DNA of 64,000 bases, from NCBI GenBank assembly GCA_022710975.1, contig JAKLGA010000002.1, positions 124,001-188,000 on the forward strand, in the 5' to 3' direction. Under the pieces are notes generated by a model that did not search any database, was not told where the DNA came from, and saw only the letters and a program-made list of their open reading frames with translations. A program made the translations under genes and the position numbers. Of this stretch, positions 9,515 to 18,273 are shown in pieces. The stretch's first letter is position 1. The number at the start of each line of letters is the position of its first letter. The DNA comes from Myxococcota bacterium (GTDB taxonomy: Bacteria; Myxococcota; B64-G9).

Positions 9515-11656
9515 TCAACGGCGGCGCAGGACCCAGGGCAGCAGACCGAGCGCGAGCAGGCCCAGGCAAGCGACGGACGAGGCGCTGCCGCAGCCGCAGC
9601 CGCTGAGCGATCCGCCGCCCTGGTCTCCTCCGTCCACCTCGTCCACCTCGTCCACTCCGTCCGATCCGTCCGATCCGTCCGATCCGTCCGATCCGTCGGA
9701 TCCGTCCTCCACCCCACCCGCGACCCGCTCCACCGCCCCGAGGTCGGGCAGACCGTCCGGAACCTCGCTCACGCCGGGGATCGCCACGCCGACGTCGAGG
9801 AGCGCGTGCCCGAGGGCCAGGCGGTAATCCCCCCCGTCAGGGTCGGCGAAGCGGGGCTCGACCGAGAGCCCGTGGGCCTCGAGCCCGGTGGCCGCAGTGA
9901 ACAGCGCCAGGGTGTCGTAGCGCACGTTCAGCCACTTGACGAGCGGGCCGCCGTCGGACCGATCGGTGAACAGATCGTCGAAGTCGAGGTCCACCGGCGC
10001 GAGCAGGGAGTCCAGGCCGTTCTCGATGGCGTAGAAGTGCCCGGCCCAGATGTTGTTGCGCGAGGTGAGCGGCCCGAAGGGCTCGGAGGGCGCCCAGGCC
10101 TGGGCCTCGGGCGCGTCAGCGGCCGGGGCCGCGGTGGTGTGGTAGACGAAGATGGGCCCGGACGAGCCGTTGTTGAGCTTCAGGGCGTGGTCGCGGTAGC
10201 CGGCCACGAGCGTGCGGACCAGCCAGGTCGGCCCGCGCTGGATGGGCGAGAGCGAGACCGCGTTCTTGACCTCCAGGATGCGGTTCCCCACGAAACGCAC
10301 GTTCAGGCAGGCGCCCTCGGGCTCCAGGCCGTCGTCGCCGTGCAGGGAGAGCTCGTTCCCGGTGACGTCGGTGTCGGCCGCCACCCCCTCGTCCGGGCTG
10401 TCGGTGAACTCGCCCACGTACACCCCGTTGAAGGTCCCGCGCAGCGCGTTCCGGCGGACCACGTTCCCCCGCCCGCCGTTGACCTCCACGGCCGAGGCCT
10501 CGGCGTAGTGCGCCTTGACCGAGTCCCAGGGCCAGTCCCACACGCGGGTGTCGGTCATGCGGTTGCCCTGCACCAGGTTCTCCGCCCCGCCCCGGCGGAT
10601 GCGCACGCCGAGGTTCATGTTGTGGAGCTCGCAGTTCTGCACCGCGACCCGATCGCTGGCGCGGATGTCCACCCCGTAGCCGCTGTACTCGCCGTCCCCG
10701 TAGAAGCGCATCTCGAAGCCGTCGATGAGCACGTCGTGCTGCCCGTCGAGCAGCACGCCGCCCGGGAGCACGGCCGCGTGGATGGGCTGCCCCGTGGGGT
10801 CCGAGCGGTCCGGCAAGCGCACGTACAGCAGGTCCGCGGCCTCGTCCCAGAAGAACCCGCCCGGCAGCACGCCCGTGAGCCCGGCCTGGCCGCCGTCCTC
10901 GTCGAGCAGGCCCTGGAGATCGTGGTAGTCGTACAGCCGCTCCTCCCCGAGCGCCACGTACCAGGTGGGCCCCTGGTGCGGCGTGGAGTACAGCCCGTCC
11001 CCGAGCGCGGTCCAGGAGACCGCGCCCTCGGCCAGCTCGAGGCGGCTGCCGTCCAGGACCGCGCCCGGCTCGGCCAGGAGCACCAGCGGGTTCCCGGGCT
11101 CGCCCGAGGCCGTGACCTCCAGCGCCTCGCGGTACACGCCCGGGCGGGCGTGGATCACGAAGCCCGGTCCGGCCCGATCCACGGCCGCCTGCAGGGAGCG
11201 CAGCGGGGTCGCCTGGCTGCCATCGGCCCCGTCGCTGCCCCGCTCCGGATCCACGTACAGGTGGGTCGGGCTCGGCGGCAGCGCCACCCCATCCGGGCGG
11301 GTGGTGAAGCCGGCCGTGGCCGTCTCGGCCTGGTCGTTGTCGGGATCGTCGAGGGTCAGGCGCGCCTCGTAGGCCGTGGCCGGGGAGAGGAAGAACAGGC
11401 TGCCCGCGAAGCGGGTGGCGTCGATGCGCGCCAGCGGGTGGGCCGGCTGCCAGGCCGCGTCCCCGGCCCGTCGCACCTCGAGCCCCAGGCGCGCGTCCCG
11501 ATCCGCGTCGCCGGTCACGTTTACGCGCACGCCGGCCGCCTCGAGGTTGGCGTACACCTCGGGGGTGCCCAGGCTGGAGGCGTCCTGTGCGCGGGCGATC
11601 GGGGCTGCGGCCAGCAGCAGGAGAACCCACGCGACGCAGGCAAGCAGACGCCTCAT
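9515..11656 (-). CDS. Secreted right-handed beta-helix protein with MYXO-CTERM tail
   Basis: This 713-residue protein starts with a signal peptide (MRRLLACVAWVLLLLAAAP, cleavage near A-R-A-Q). About 100 residues of fibronectin-like beta sandwich follow, then a long parallel beta-helix (about 130-640) with repeated asparagine-rich turns and the segment YVDPERGSDGADGS, which opens many pectate-lyase-like proteins. The end has a (Asp-Gly-Ser)n linker, the motif SGCGCG, a hydrophobic helix and RRR: a MYXO-CTERM signal, which in myxobacteria directs surface anchoring or processing. A polysaccharide substrate is likely from the fold but cannot be specified. Start has AGAGGAG upstream. Confidence 0.85.
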   Translation of the reverse strand: MRRLLACVAWVLLLLAAAPIARAQDASSLGTPEVYANLEAAGVRVNVTGDADRDARLGLEVRRAGDAAWQPAHPLARIDATRFAGSLFFLSPATAYEARLTLDDPDNDQAETATAGFTTRPDGVALPPSPTHLYVDPERGSDGADGSQATPLRSLQAAVDRAGPGFVIHARPGVYREALEVTASGEPGNPLVLLAEPGAVLDGSRLELAEGAVSWTALGDGLYSTPHQGPTWYVALGEERLYDYHDLQGLLDEDGGQAGLTGVLPGGFFWDEAADLLYVRLPDRSDPTGQPIHAAVLPGGVLLDGQHDVLIDGFEMRFYGDGEYSGYGVDIRASDRVAVQNCELHNMNLGVRIRRGGAENLVQGNRMTDTRVWDWPWDSVKAHYAEASAVEVNGGRGNVVRRNALRGTFNGVYVGEFTDSPDEGVAADTDVTGNELSLHGDDGLEPEGACLNVRFVGNRILEVKNAVSLSPIQRGPTWLVRTLVAGYRDHALKLNNGSSGPIFVYHTTAAPAADAPEAQAWAPSEPFGPLTSRNNIWAGHFYAIENGLDSLLAPVDLDFDDLFTDRSDGGPLVKWLNVRYDTLALFTAATGLEAHGLSVEPRFADPDGGDYRLALGHALLDVGVAIPGVSEVPDGLPDLGAVERVAGGVEDGSDGSDGSDGSDGSDGVDEVDEVDGGDQGGGSLSGCGCGSASSVACLGLLALGLLPWVLRRR
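9631..9702 (-). repeat. 9-bp tandem repeat coding for an Asp-Gly-Ser / Val-Asp-Glu linker
   Basis: There are eight consecutive 9-base units. On the plus strand, three are variants of CGTCCACCT, four are CGTCCGATC and one is CGTCGGATC. Read on the minus strand they encode the DGS and VDE repeats just before the MYXO-CTERM motif of the beta-helix protein. The unit is a multiple of three, so copy-number change would alter linker length without breaking the frame. Confidence 0.9.
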
Positions 11657-11691
11657 GCCGGCTCCTCTCGGCGGAGAACGCCCCGGGACGC

Positions 11692-13917
11692 TCAGAGGAT
11701 ATACCGCAGCCCCAGGGCGAGCCACACGTCTGTGCCCAGCCACCCGTCAGGGTCCCCCCAGGTGATGAGATCAGCGGTCAGCTCGACCCGGGCACCGGTG
11801 AGTTCCTCGAGACTCCAGGCCATGCGCAGGTCCAGCCGCACCAGATCGCCCTCGTACGCGACCCAGCCAAGCAGGTACTGCGGATACCCGAGGAGCGCAC
11901 CGCCCAGGCCACCTTCGCCGGACAGTGCCGGTCCCTGCATCCAGTGCAGGCCGATCGCGCCCGACAACCCCCATGGCGCTCGGTAGGTGACGAACCCCGA
12001 AATTCGGTGTCCCTCCGCGCTCTCATGGGTGTCGCGCAGGCCGAGGATGCCCTCCGGCGCGTTCGTCTCCAGGTCGAACCAGCAGTAGGTGTAGGCCACC
12101 AGGGCCTGCCAGCGCTCCGACCGGCGAGTCCGCACCATCCCCCGGAACGCCACGTCGTTCCAGACCACGCTGAACTCACCTCCAGTGCCAGGATCGGACG
12201 CGCTCGGCGGAACGTTCTCCGAGGCGCTCCCGCGGCGCCAGGTCAGGTCGAAGGACAGGCCAAGACCCCACGGGGTCTCCTGCGCGTATCCGGCGTGGGT
12301 GGTGTCCACCGGCACCAGCACCAACCCCTGCGAGTCTACCCGGGGAGCCTCGCCCTCTCCGCTCCTGCCAACGAAGATGTCGTAGTCCGCGGTGGCTGGG
12401 TTGTAGGCGAAAACGTCGACGGCCAGGGTGGGCGCGGCCAGCGCTCCGAGCGCGAACATGCCCGGATCGCCGACCTGGCGCGAGTAGCCGAGGCGCAGGA
12501 TCACGCTCCCGTCGCCCAACGGGTCCCAGGCCGCCGCCAGGCGGGGCCACACATCGACGAAGCGCAGCTCACCGGCCTGTCCCGAGCGGTGGATCCAGGC
12601 CAGATCCGCGCGCAAGCCCGCCACCACCCGCAAGCCGCCGAAGGCGAATTCGTCCGCCAGGTGGACCCCCAGGGCATCCTGGGTGAGCTCGTCCCGTGCA
12701 GCGCGTACCTCGCCGTCGGGCCCGGGCACCATCCGTTCGACCCTGTAAGGTCTACCGGACCGGTCGATGAAGACCGCACCTCCCGGCAAGCTCTCTTCGA
12801 ACCCCGCCCAGGTGCGGCTGAACTGAAGACCGCCACGCAGGACCTGATCCAAGTTGCCCACCGGGACGAAACCCGACAGAGACGATTCCACCGCCAGACG
12901 CCGGCCGCGCTGACGCTTGCTCTCGTCTGCGTTGAGGATCTGGAGGCTGCGGTCTTCGTCGTAGTGCGAGCTGCAGGCCGGATCGTCCAGAGCGGTGCAG
13001 CCGCTGTGAGGCCCGACCTCGAGTGTGTGCTCGGAGAAGCTCGCGCGGGTCTCGTGGATGAGTCCCGGGATCCAGCGTGCCTGCCAGCTCGCGCCCACCA
13101 GCCAACCCTCGGAGAAGGCATCCTGTTCGGCCTCGGGCGACGTGGCAGGACTCTGTACGATGTTCTCGGCCCAGGCCGGCCGTCCCAGGGCGATGGCCAC
13201 CAGTTCGTGCCCGTCGACCGGTCGCGCCACCACCTCGGCCAGGTATGCGAGGCGCCACAGCCCGTAGGCCGGGAGCTCGGTCTCGTCGACCGCCGGCGTG
13301 AAAGGGTCCTCCGCGTGCTGCGCGTGACCGGCTCGCAGCAGCGCCACAGCGGCCGAGGCCCACACCCGGCCTGGCACGAGCGGGCCCGCGGCGCTTGCGT
13401 GGCCGGCGAACAGAGAGGTCCGATCCGTCGGCATGCCCTGCTCGTTGACCAACCCGACCGCCGCGGGATCGCGGTAGCGGGTCTCGGCCAGCATGGTCTG
13501 CAAGGCCGCATCCACCCGCCAGGTGTCGAGTCCCCGCGGGAGCGAGAGCCGCAGCGCGCCCGCGTCGGTCGGGCCGAGCGAGGCCGGCAGTCCGGCCTCC
13601 AGGACCTCCACGTGGCTCAGCACGCTCGCGGGCAGGGCGAAGTCGGTCGTGCCGGTGAGTGGATCCGTGAGCGAGAAGCCATCCACCAGCACGAGCTGGC
13701 CGGGAAAGACGGACAGCCCTCCCAGCATCCAGGCGAGTTCCAGGCTGGGGGCGTAGAGCGGCGGGGCAGGCAGCGCGAGCATGGTGTCCCGCTCGAGCGC
13801 CAAGCCCAGCTCGGTGCCAGGCGGTGTCTCATCGTCTGCGCGGGCTTCGCGCCACGAAGGGCCCAGGAGCATGGCCAGAGCCAGTAACCACAACGCGCCC
13901 TGAGATCCGCGGACCAT
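11692..13917 (-). CDS. TonB-dependent-receptor-like outer membrane protein, copy 1
   Basis: This 741-residue protein has a signal peptide (about 30 residues, ending A-R-A-D-D). A short plug-like domain contains LVLVDGFSLTDPLTG and HVEVLEAGLPASLGP, corresponding to the LVDGVP and EVLRGP motifs of TonB-receptor plugs. About 600 residues of alternating Tyr/Trp-rich beta-barrel sequence follow. A TonB box and carboxypeptidase-like domain are not evident. The protein ends in L-G-L-R-Y-I-L rather than a terminal aromatic residue. It is a clear paralogue of the next gene, 26 bases away. Its third codon positions look less GC-biased than its neighbours, which may reflect faster or foreign evolution. 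Substrate unknown. Confidence 0.75.
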   Translation of the reverse strand: MVRGSQGALWLLALAMLLGPSWREARADDETPPGTELGLALERDTMLALPAPPLYAPSLELAWMLGGLSVFPGQLVLVDGFSLTDPLTGTTDFALPASVLSHVEVLEAGLPASLGPTDAGALRLSLPRGLDTWRVDAALQTMLAETRYRDPAAVGLVNEQGMPTDRTSLFAGHASAAGPLVPGRVWASAAVALLRAGHAQHAEDPFTPAVDETELPAYGLWRLAYLAEVVARPVDGHELVAIALGRPAWAENIVQSPATSPEAEQDAFSEGWLVGASWQARWIPGLIHETRASFSEHTLEVGPHSGCTALDDPACSSHYDEDRSLQILNADESKRQRGRRLAVESSLSGFVPVGNLDQVLRGGLQFSRTWAGFEESLPGGAVFIDRSGRPYRVERMVPGPDGEVRAARDELTQDALGVHLADEFAFGGLRVVAGLRADLAWIHRSGQAGELRFVDVWPRLAAAWDPLGDGSVILRLGYSRQVGDPGMFALGALAAPTLAVDVFAYNPATADYDIFVGRSGEGEAPRVDSQGLVLVPVDTTHAGYAQETPWGLGLSFDLTWRRGSASENVPPSASDPGTGGEFSVVWNDVAFRGMVRTRRSERWQALVAYTYCWFDLETNAPEGILGLRDTHESAEGHRISGFVTYRAPWGLSGAIGLHWMQGPALSGEGGLGGALLGYPQYLLGWVAYEGDLVRLDLRMAWSLEELTGARVELTADLITWGDPDGWLGTDVWLALGLRYIL

Positions 13918-13943
13918 GCAGGCCACCCTTCTCCCCAGCTCGT

Positions 13944-16157
13944 TCAGAGCAGGTAGCGCAGCCCCAGGGCGCACCACAGGTCGTGGTGCAGCTCATCGCC
14001 TGGTTCGAGCCACACGTACAGGTCGGCCGTGACCTCGGCCCGGACGCCGAGCAGGTCCTCCAGGGTCCAGGCCAGGCGCGCGTCCAGGCGCAGAAGTTCT
14101 TCGCCAGCCTGCCGCGAGGCCGCGCCATTCGCGGACTCGAAGAGGTGCGTGACCAGCCCTCCAAGGCCTGTGTGGGTTTCTCCGGGCAACCAGTGGAGGC
14201 CGAGCGCTCCCGACAGGCCCCAGGGCCCCCGGTAGGAGCCCACGAGCGTCAACCGATGCCCGCTCCCGTCCATATCCAGGTCCATGAAGTTGCCGGTGGG
14301 TGGCTCCTCGCGCTCGCCGTCCCACCAGCAGAACGTGTATGCGATCAGGGCCTGCCAGCCCGAGGCCAGTCGCTTCCGAGCCATGGCCCGGATCGTCAGA
14401 TCGTCCGAGAGAACCTTTGTGGTGCCCATCCGGACGCGGAGGTCTCGCCAGACCAGGTCGGCCGAGAGGTCCAGCCCGGGGATCACCTCGCGCCACAGCC
14501 CGAGGTGGGCCGCATTCGCCGGGACGAGTGAATCCACCCTGGCTGACAGGAGCTCGGGCTCGCCCTCACCGCTCCTTTCCAAGAATATGTCGTACACCCG
14601 GGTGGACGGGTTGTACTCGTAGGTTTCCGTGACCTGCCCCGTGTCGCGGAGGCTCCGGAAGGAGTCCATGCCTGGATCGATCACGCCCCGGGAGTAACCG
14701 AGGCGGATCGCCGATCGTCCGTCGGCGAGAGGATCCCAGGCCACCGCCAGGTGAGGCCCGATGTGCGAGAAGCGCACCTCACCCTCCTGACCGTCGCGGT
14801 TCAACCAGAACAGGTCAGCCCGCAGACCCACCTGGAGCCGCATGGGGCCGTACACCAGCTCGTCCTCGAAGTGCAGGCCGAGCGCGTCCTGAGTGAGCTC
14901 GTCCTGCGCAGGACCGACCTCGCCATCCGGACCGGGCACGAGCCGGGTGACGCCATGCGGCCTGCCCGAAAGGTCCAGGTACGAGGCGCCTCCGAGCAGC
15001 CTGTACTCGTAGTGGGCCCAGGTGCGGTGGAGCTGCACCCCGCCGCTCACGACCTGGTCCACCACGTGGCCGCCAAGACGGCCAGAGAGGCTGGACTCCA
15101 CGGCCAGCCGCCGGCCACGTTGCAGCCAGGTGCTCCTCGCGTTGCCTGACAGGAGCCCCGAATCCCGGTCAAAGTGCGATGCGCAGTCCGGCTCGTCCAC
15201 GGCGGCACAGCCGCTGGTCGGGCTCTCCTCCCACGTGTGCTCGCCGAAGCTGATCCTCGATTCCTGGCGGAGTGCCGAGGTCCACCCAGCCGTCCAACCC
15301 ACGCCCACCAGCCAGCCATCGGAGAAGGCGTTCAGCTCGGCCTCGGGTGACCGATAGGCCTCCTGGGTGATGTTCGCGGACCAGGCCGGCCGCCCGAGCG
15401 CCAGGACCGTGAGCTCGTGCTCGTCGACCGGCCGCGCCACCACCTCGGCCAGGTAGGCCAGGCGCCACTGCGAGTAACCGGGCAGCTCGATCAGGTCCGG
15501 GTTCATCGGGTCGAAGTAGTCCGTGGCCTCGGTCATGCGCCCGGCCTGCCTGAGCCCCAGGGCGGCAGTGGCCCACAGCCGGCCCGGCAGGATGGGACCC
15601 GAGGCGCTCAGGCCCCCGGCGTACATGGAGTCACGCGTCCCGCGCGAGGAATCCCCTACCGGCTCCAGCCCGCGGCCAGGCTCGCGGAAGCGGAGCTCGG
15701 CGGGCGCGGCCTGGAAGCCCGCCTGCACGCGCCAGGCGTCCTCTCCCCGCGGGAGCCAGAGCCGCAGCGCGCCCGAGTCGGTCGGGCCGAGCGAGGCCGG
15801 CAGGCCCGCCTCCAGGACCTCCACGTGGCTCAGCACGCTCGCGGGCAGGGCGAAGTCGGCCGTCCCGGTGAGCGGGTCGGTGAGCAGGAAACCGTCCAGG
15901 GTGACGTGCTGGCCCGGGTTGCCGGCCAGGCCGCCCAGGAGCCAGGCGAGCTCCAGGCTCGGGGCGTAGATCGGCGGTGCTGGCAGTTCGAGCAGCGACT
16001 CCCGCTCGAGGGTCGTCCCGACCTCCACGCCCGGCGCCTGCTCGTCCCCGGCCCGTACCTCACCCACCGGCCAGGCCAGGAGCAGGCCCCAGGCGAGCGC
16101 GCACCACCCTGCCCTGGCGACTCGCAACCGAAGTCCCCCCCCGATCCCTCGTCCCAT
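13944..16157 (-). CDS. TonB-dependent-receptor-like outer membrane protein, copy 2
   Basis: This 737-residue paralogue of the downstream gene aligns along its full length. Shared blocks include LPAPP(I/L)YAPSLELAW, DGFLLTDPLTGTADFALPA and VLSHVEVLEAGLPASLGPTD in the plug-like region (about residues 50-140), and AYLAEVVARPVDEHEL in the barrel. A signal peptide ends near V-R-A-G-D. The ATG at 16157 has AGGAGG five bases upstream; an in-frame TTG one codon earlier would be too close to it. The tandem pair suggests a duplicated uptake or export channel. A partner TonB/ExbBD is not in the window. Confidence 0.75.
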   Translation of the reverse strand: MGRGIGGGLRLRVARAGWCALAWGLLLAWPVGEVRAGDEQAPGVEVGTTLERESLLELPAPPIYAPSLELAWLLGGLAGNPGQHVTLDGFLLTDPLTGTADFALPASVLSHVEVLEAGLPASLGPTDSGALRLWLPRGEDAWRVQAGFQAAPAELRFREPGRGLEPVGDSSRGTRDSMYAGGLSASGPILPGRLWATAALGLRQAGRMTEATDYFDPMNPDLIELPGYSQWRLAYLAEVVARPVDEHELTVLALGRPAWSANITQEAYRSPEAELNAFSDGWLVGVGWTAGWTSALRQESRISFGEHTWEESPTSGCAAVDEPDCASHFDRDSGLLSGNARSTWLQRGRRLAVESSLSGRLGGHVVDQVVSGGVQLHRTWAHYEYRLLGGASYLDLSGRPHGVTRLVPGPDGEVGPAQDELTQDALGLHFEDELVYGPMRLQVGLRADLFWLNRDGQEGEVRFSHIGPHLAVAWDPLADGRSAIRLGYSRGVIDPGMDSFRSLRDTGQVTETYEYNPSTRVYDIFLERSGEGEPELLSARVDSLVPANAAHLGLWREVIPGLDLSADLVWRDLRVRMGTTKVLSDDLTIRAMARKRLASGWQALIAYTFCWWDGEREEPPTGNFMDLDMDGSGHRLTLVGSYRGPWGLSGALGLHWLPGETHTGLGGLVTHLFESANGAASRQAGEELLRLDARLAWTLEDLLGVRAEVTADLYVWLEPGDELHHDLWCALGLRYLL

Positions 16158-16180
16158 CAAAGCCTCCTCGCTGCTGCCCC

Positions 16181-16209
16181 ATCGGAGCCCATTTTCACCG
16201 ATCCGTCAA
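16181..16209 (-). promoter_or_regulatory. Candidate promoter for the outer-membrane protein pair
   Basis: On the minus strand TTGACG (16209-16204) is followed after 17 bases by TCCGAT (16186-16181). The -35 match is strong; the -10 is weak (3 of 6). It lies 24 bases before the ATG at 16157 and back-to-back with the promoter of the plus-strand gene. Confidence 0.4.
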
Positions 16210-16222
16210 GCGCCATCCGGCC

Positions 16223-16251
16223 TTGACTCCCGCGCTCGATGCGCCGACAAT
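16223..16251 (+). promoter_or_regulatory. Sigma-70-type promoter of the zinc-finger lipoprotein gene
   Basis: TTGACT (16223-16228), a 17-base spacer and GACAAT (16246-16251) give the best consensus-like promoter in the window. The expected transcription start is near 16258, leaving a leader of about 45 bases that contains the GGGAGG Shine-Dalgarno sequence at 16288-16293. Confidence 0.6.
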
Positions 16252-16302
16252 GCGCCGCATTGTGGAGGAGATTCTCAACTGACCCCGGGAGGTAGGGAAA
16301 CC

Positions 16303-17034
16303 ATGCGTGCCTGGACTCGTGCGGCGGTGCTGTTCTCGTCGGTGCTCGCCATGTTCGCCTTCGCGGCCTGCTCGAAGACGGTCGAGGGCGAGACCAAGGC
16401 CTGGGAGGCGAACCAGCAGAAGGCGGCCGGCCTGAAGGCGCTCTACCCGGGCTTCAGCGCGGCGCTCGACGAGCAGCTCAAGAGGGCCCAGACCGCCATG
16501 GAGGCCGCCAAGACCGCCACCGAGGAGGACAAGCCCAAGCGCATGGCCGAGGCCAACGCGCTGCTGTCCTCGGGCTGGGTGGGCGACCTGCAGGGGCTCG
16601 ACGGCGAGATCAAGGAGCTGCGCGGGAAGATCACCCAGGCCACCACCGGCGCCAAGGACGAGACCGCCCGCCTGGCCGTGCGCCAGGTGGCGGACGACGC
16701 CCAGCGGGTGATCGCCCAGGTCGAGGAGCGCCTGAAGCAGGGCGCGCCCGACGCCGCCGCGGCCGGCGCCATCGTCACCAAGCTGGATGGCGATCTCGAG
16801 GCGGCCGAGAAGAACGTGGAGACGGTGATCAAGGCCCAGGCCGACGCGGCCAAGGCCGCTCCGCCGGCCGCGGCCGACGGCGGGACGCCGGCCCCGGCCG
16901 TGGGCGTGGACGGCGGCCAGCCGGCCCAGCCCGGCCAGCCCGCCCCGGCGGCCACCTGGAAGTGCGCCTACTGCGGCGGCTCGAACGAGGCCACCGCGAC
17001 CAAGTGCCAGGGCTGCGGCGCTCCCAAGGAGTAG
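16303..17034 (+). CDS. Lipoprotein with C-terminal RanBP2-type zinc finger
   Basis: This 243-residue protein has a signal peptide and lipobox (F-A-A-C, about residue 22). A mostly helical region (about 25-185, rich in Ala, Lys and Glu, probably coiled coil) and an Ala/Pro/Gly linker follow. The last 25 residues, WKCAYCGGSNEATATKCQGC, match the RanBP2-type pattern W-x-C-x2-C-x3-N-x6-C-x2-C exactly. In known proteins this finger binds RNA or ubiquitin inside cells, so its presence on an apparently exported lipoprotein is odd. It might remain reduced and metal-bound in the envelope, or the lipobox could be misleading. Start ATG has GGGAGGT upstream and a good promoter. Confidence 0.8.
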   Translation: MRAWTRAAVLFSSVLAMFAFAACSKTVEGETKAWEANQQKAAGLKALYPGFSAALDEQLKRAQTAMEAAKTATEEDKPKRMAEANALLSSGWVGDLQGLDGEIKELRGKITQATTGAKDETARLAVRQVADDAQRVIAQVEERLKQGAPDAAAAGAIVTKLDGDLEAAEKNVETVIKAQADAAKAAPPAAADGGTPAPAVGVDGGQPAQPGQPAPAATWKCAYCGGSNEATATKCQGCGAPKE

Positions 17035-17127
17035 CCGATCCGCGGACCGATCCTACCGAGAAATCACCCAGGCGCTTCCGTCCTCCATGCCGGCCGGGCG
17101 ACAGACCCGGACCGGGGAGGACCTTCC

Positions 17128-17229
17128 ATGCGCGCCCTGCTCGCCCTGTGCACCTTGGTGGCCCTGTTCGCCGTGGCCACGACCCTGCTCGTGGCAGGCC
17201 TGGTCCTGCCCGGCGCCGAGCCCACCTGA
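17128..17229 (+). CDS. Single-helix membrane peptide, 33 residues
   Basis: This very short gene has a strong Shine-Dalgarno sequence (GGGGAGG seven bases before the ATG). The peptide begins MRALLALCTLVALFAVATTL and continues as one hydrophobic helix, ending P-G-A-E-P-T. Codons are strongly GC3-biased like real genes here. It could be a small membrane peptide. The hydrophobic stretch could also be read as an uncleaved signal with no body. No family recognised. The next gene has its own promoter beginning just after this stop. Confidence 0.5.
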   Translation: MRALLALCTLVALFAVATTLLVAGLVLPGAEPT

Positions 17230-17235
17230 GCCCCC

Positions 17236-17264
17236 TTGGCTGTCGAGACCGGGCGGGGTATCCT
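17236..17264 (+). promoter_or_regulatory. Candidate promoter of the 325-residue lipoprotein gene
   Basis: TTGGCT (17236-17241), a 17-base spacer and TATCCT (17259-17264) lie 27-55 bases before the ATG at 17291. The TATCCT element recurs before several other genes in this window. Confidence 0.5.
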
Positions 17265-17290
17265 CTGAGCGCAACCCACGGAGGTGCGCG

Positions 17291-18268
17291 ATGGGGTCCC
17301 GGCTCATGAACCTGTGCCTGTGTTGCTTGCTGTCCTGGGCCGCCGGCTGCGACGGCGGCGGGGGCCCGGCCGAGGACGGCGGGCAGGACGCGGCCGGCGA
17401 GGACGGCGCGGACGGCGGCGGCGACGGGCTCGTCGCGGGCGCCTTCGTGCTGCAGGTCCCCGCGGACACCCGCCTGTGCGCCCTGACCATGCTGACGCCT
17501 GCGGACTACGCCGCGGCCCTCCAGACCAAGGTGCGCGTCGGCCTGCGGGCCGGGGAGGTGCGGCTGCCCGCGGACCAGGCCGAGGCCGAGGTCGAGCTCG
17601 TGGAGACGCTCGAGGCCGGCGCCGACGGGCTGGCCGGGATCCCCACGGGCCCGGGCCTGCTGAGCCGCACCCCCGCCGGGGCGCTGGCCGACGGGAGCTA
17701 CACGCTCACCTTCTCCCAGCCCTTCCAGGCCGGGCTCTCCACGCTCGAGGTGGTCGGGACCTTCACCGTCGAGGTGCGCTCCGGGAGCGCGCCGGCCGTG
17801 CGGCTGGACGACGCGCTGCTCACCGACGGGCAGCAGGGCCTCCAGGTGACCCGGATCGGGGGCAACCAGGCCCTGGCGCCCTGCGGCCTGGGGCCGTTCA
17901 CCTGCACCATCCACGACCTCGGCCTCGAGGGCGGAGACCGGCTGCAGTTCGAGGCCTGCGCCTTCTGCCCGCCGGACTGGATCTGCAAGTCGAGCCTGGG
18001 CGGTCTGCGCCGGGCCATGTTCGACCGCTCCCGCGTGCACCGCGACAGCCAGGACTACTTCCTGCTGGCGCACACCTGGCAGCACCACGACTGGGGCCAG
18101 GACGTGCTGGTGGTGCTCGAGCCCGCCGTGGGCGCGCTGCGGGCCATCGCCGTCGCCACCGACCCTCAGGAGTACGAGAGCTTCACCAGGGCCACCTACC
18201 TGGACGAGGGCTTCCAGGCGCTCGAGACCCGCGCGGTCACCTCCCAGACCAAGCGCGACGCCTGGTGA
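17291..18268 (+). CDS. Lipoprotein of unknown function with Asp-Gly linker
   Basis: This 325-residue protein has a signal peptide with lipobox W-A-A-G-C (about residue 20), so it should be membrane-anchored. A low-complexity Gly/Asp/Glu linker of about 25 residues follows. A globular domain then has paired cysteines (for example CGLGPFTC and CAFCPPDWIC) that could form disulfides outside the cell. It also has a His/Asp-rich stretch AHTWQHHDWGQD near residue 260. No family recognised. GGAGG lies seven bases before the ATG. The next lipoprotein gene starts five bases after its stop, so they form an operon. Confidence 0.85.
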   Translation: MGSRLMNLCLCCLLSWAAGCDGGGGPAEDGGQDAAGEDGADGGGDGLVAGAFVLQVPADTRLCALTMLTPADYAAALQTKVRVGLRAGEVRLPADQAEAEVELVETLEAGADGLAGIPTGPGLLSRTPAGALADGSYTLTFSQPFQAGLSTLEVVGTFTVEVRSGSAPAVRLDDALLTDGQQGLQVTRIGGNQALAPCGLGPFTCTIHDLGLEGGDRLQFEACAFCPPDWICKSSLGGLRRAMFDRSRVHRDSQDYFLLAHTWQHHDWGQDVLVVLEPAVGALRAIAVATDPQEYESFTRATYLDEGFQALETRAVTSQTKRDAW

Positions 18269-18273
18269 GGCCG

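Noticed and set aside
9439-9717. Upstream extension of the aminopeptidase with a Thr-Asp-Arg repeat
   Set aside because: It is only the other-frame reading of the 9-bp tandem repeat in the beta-helix gene. The ATG at 9438 has a good ribosome site and the normal family start.
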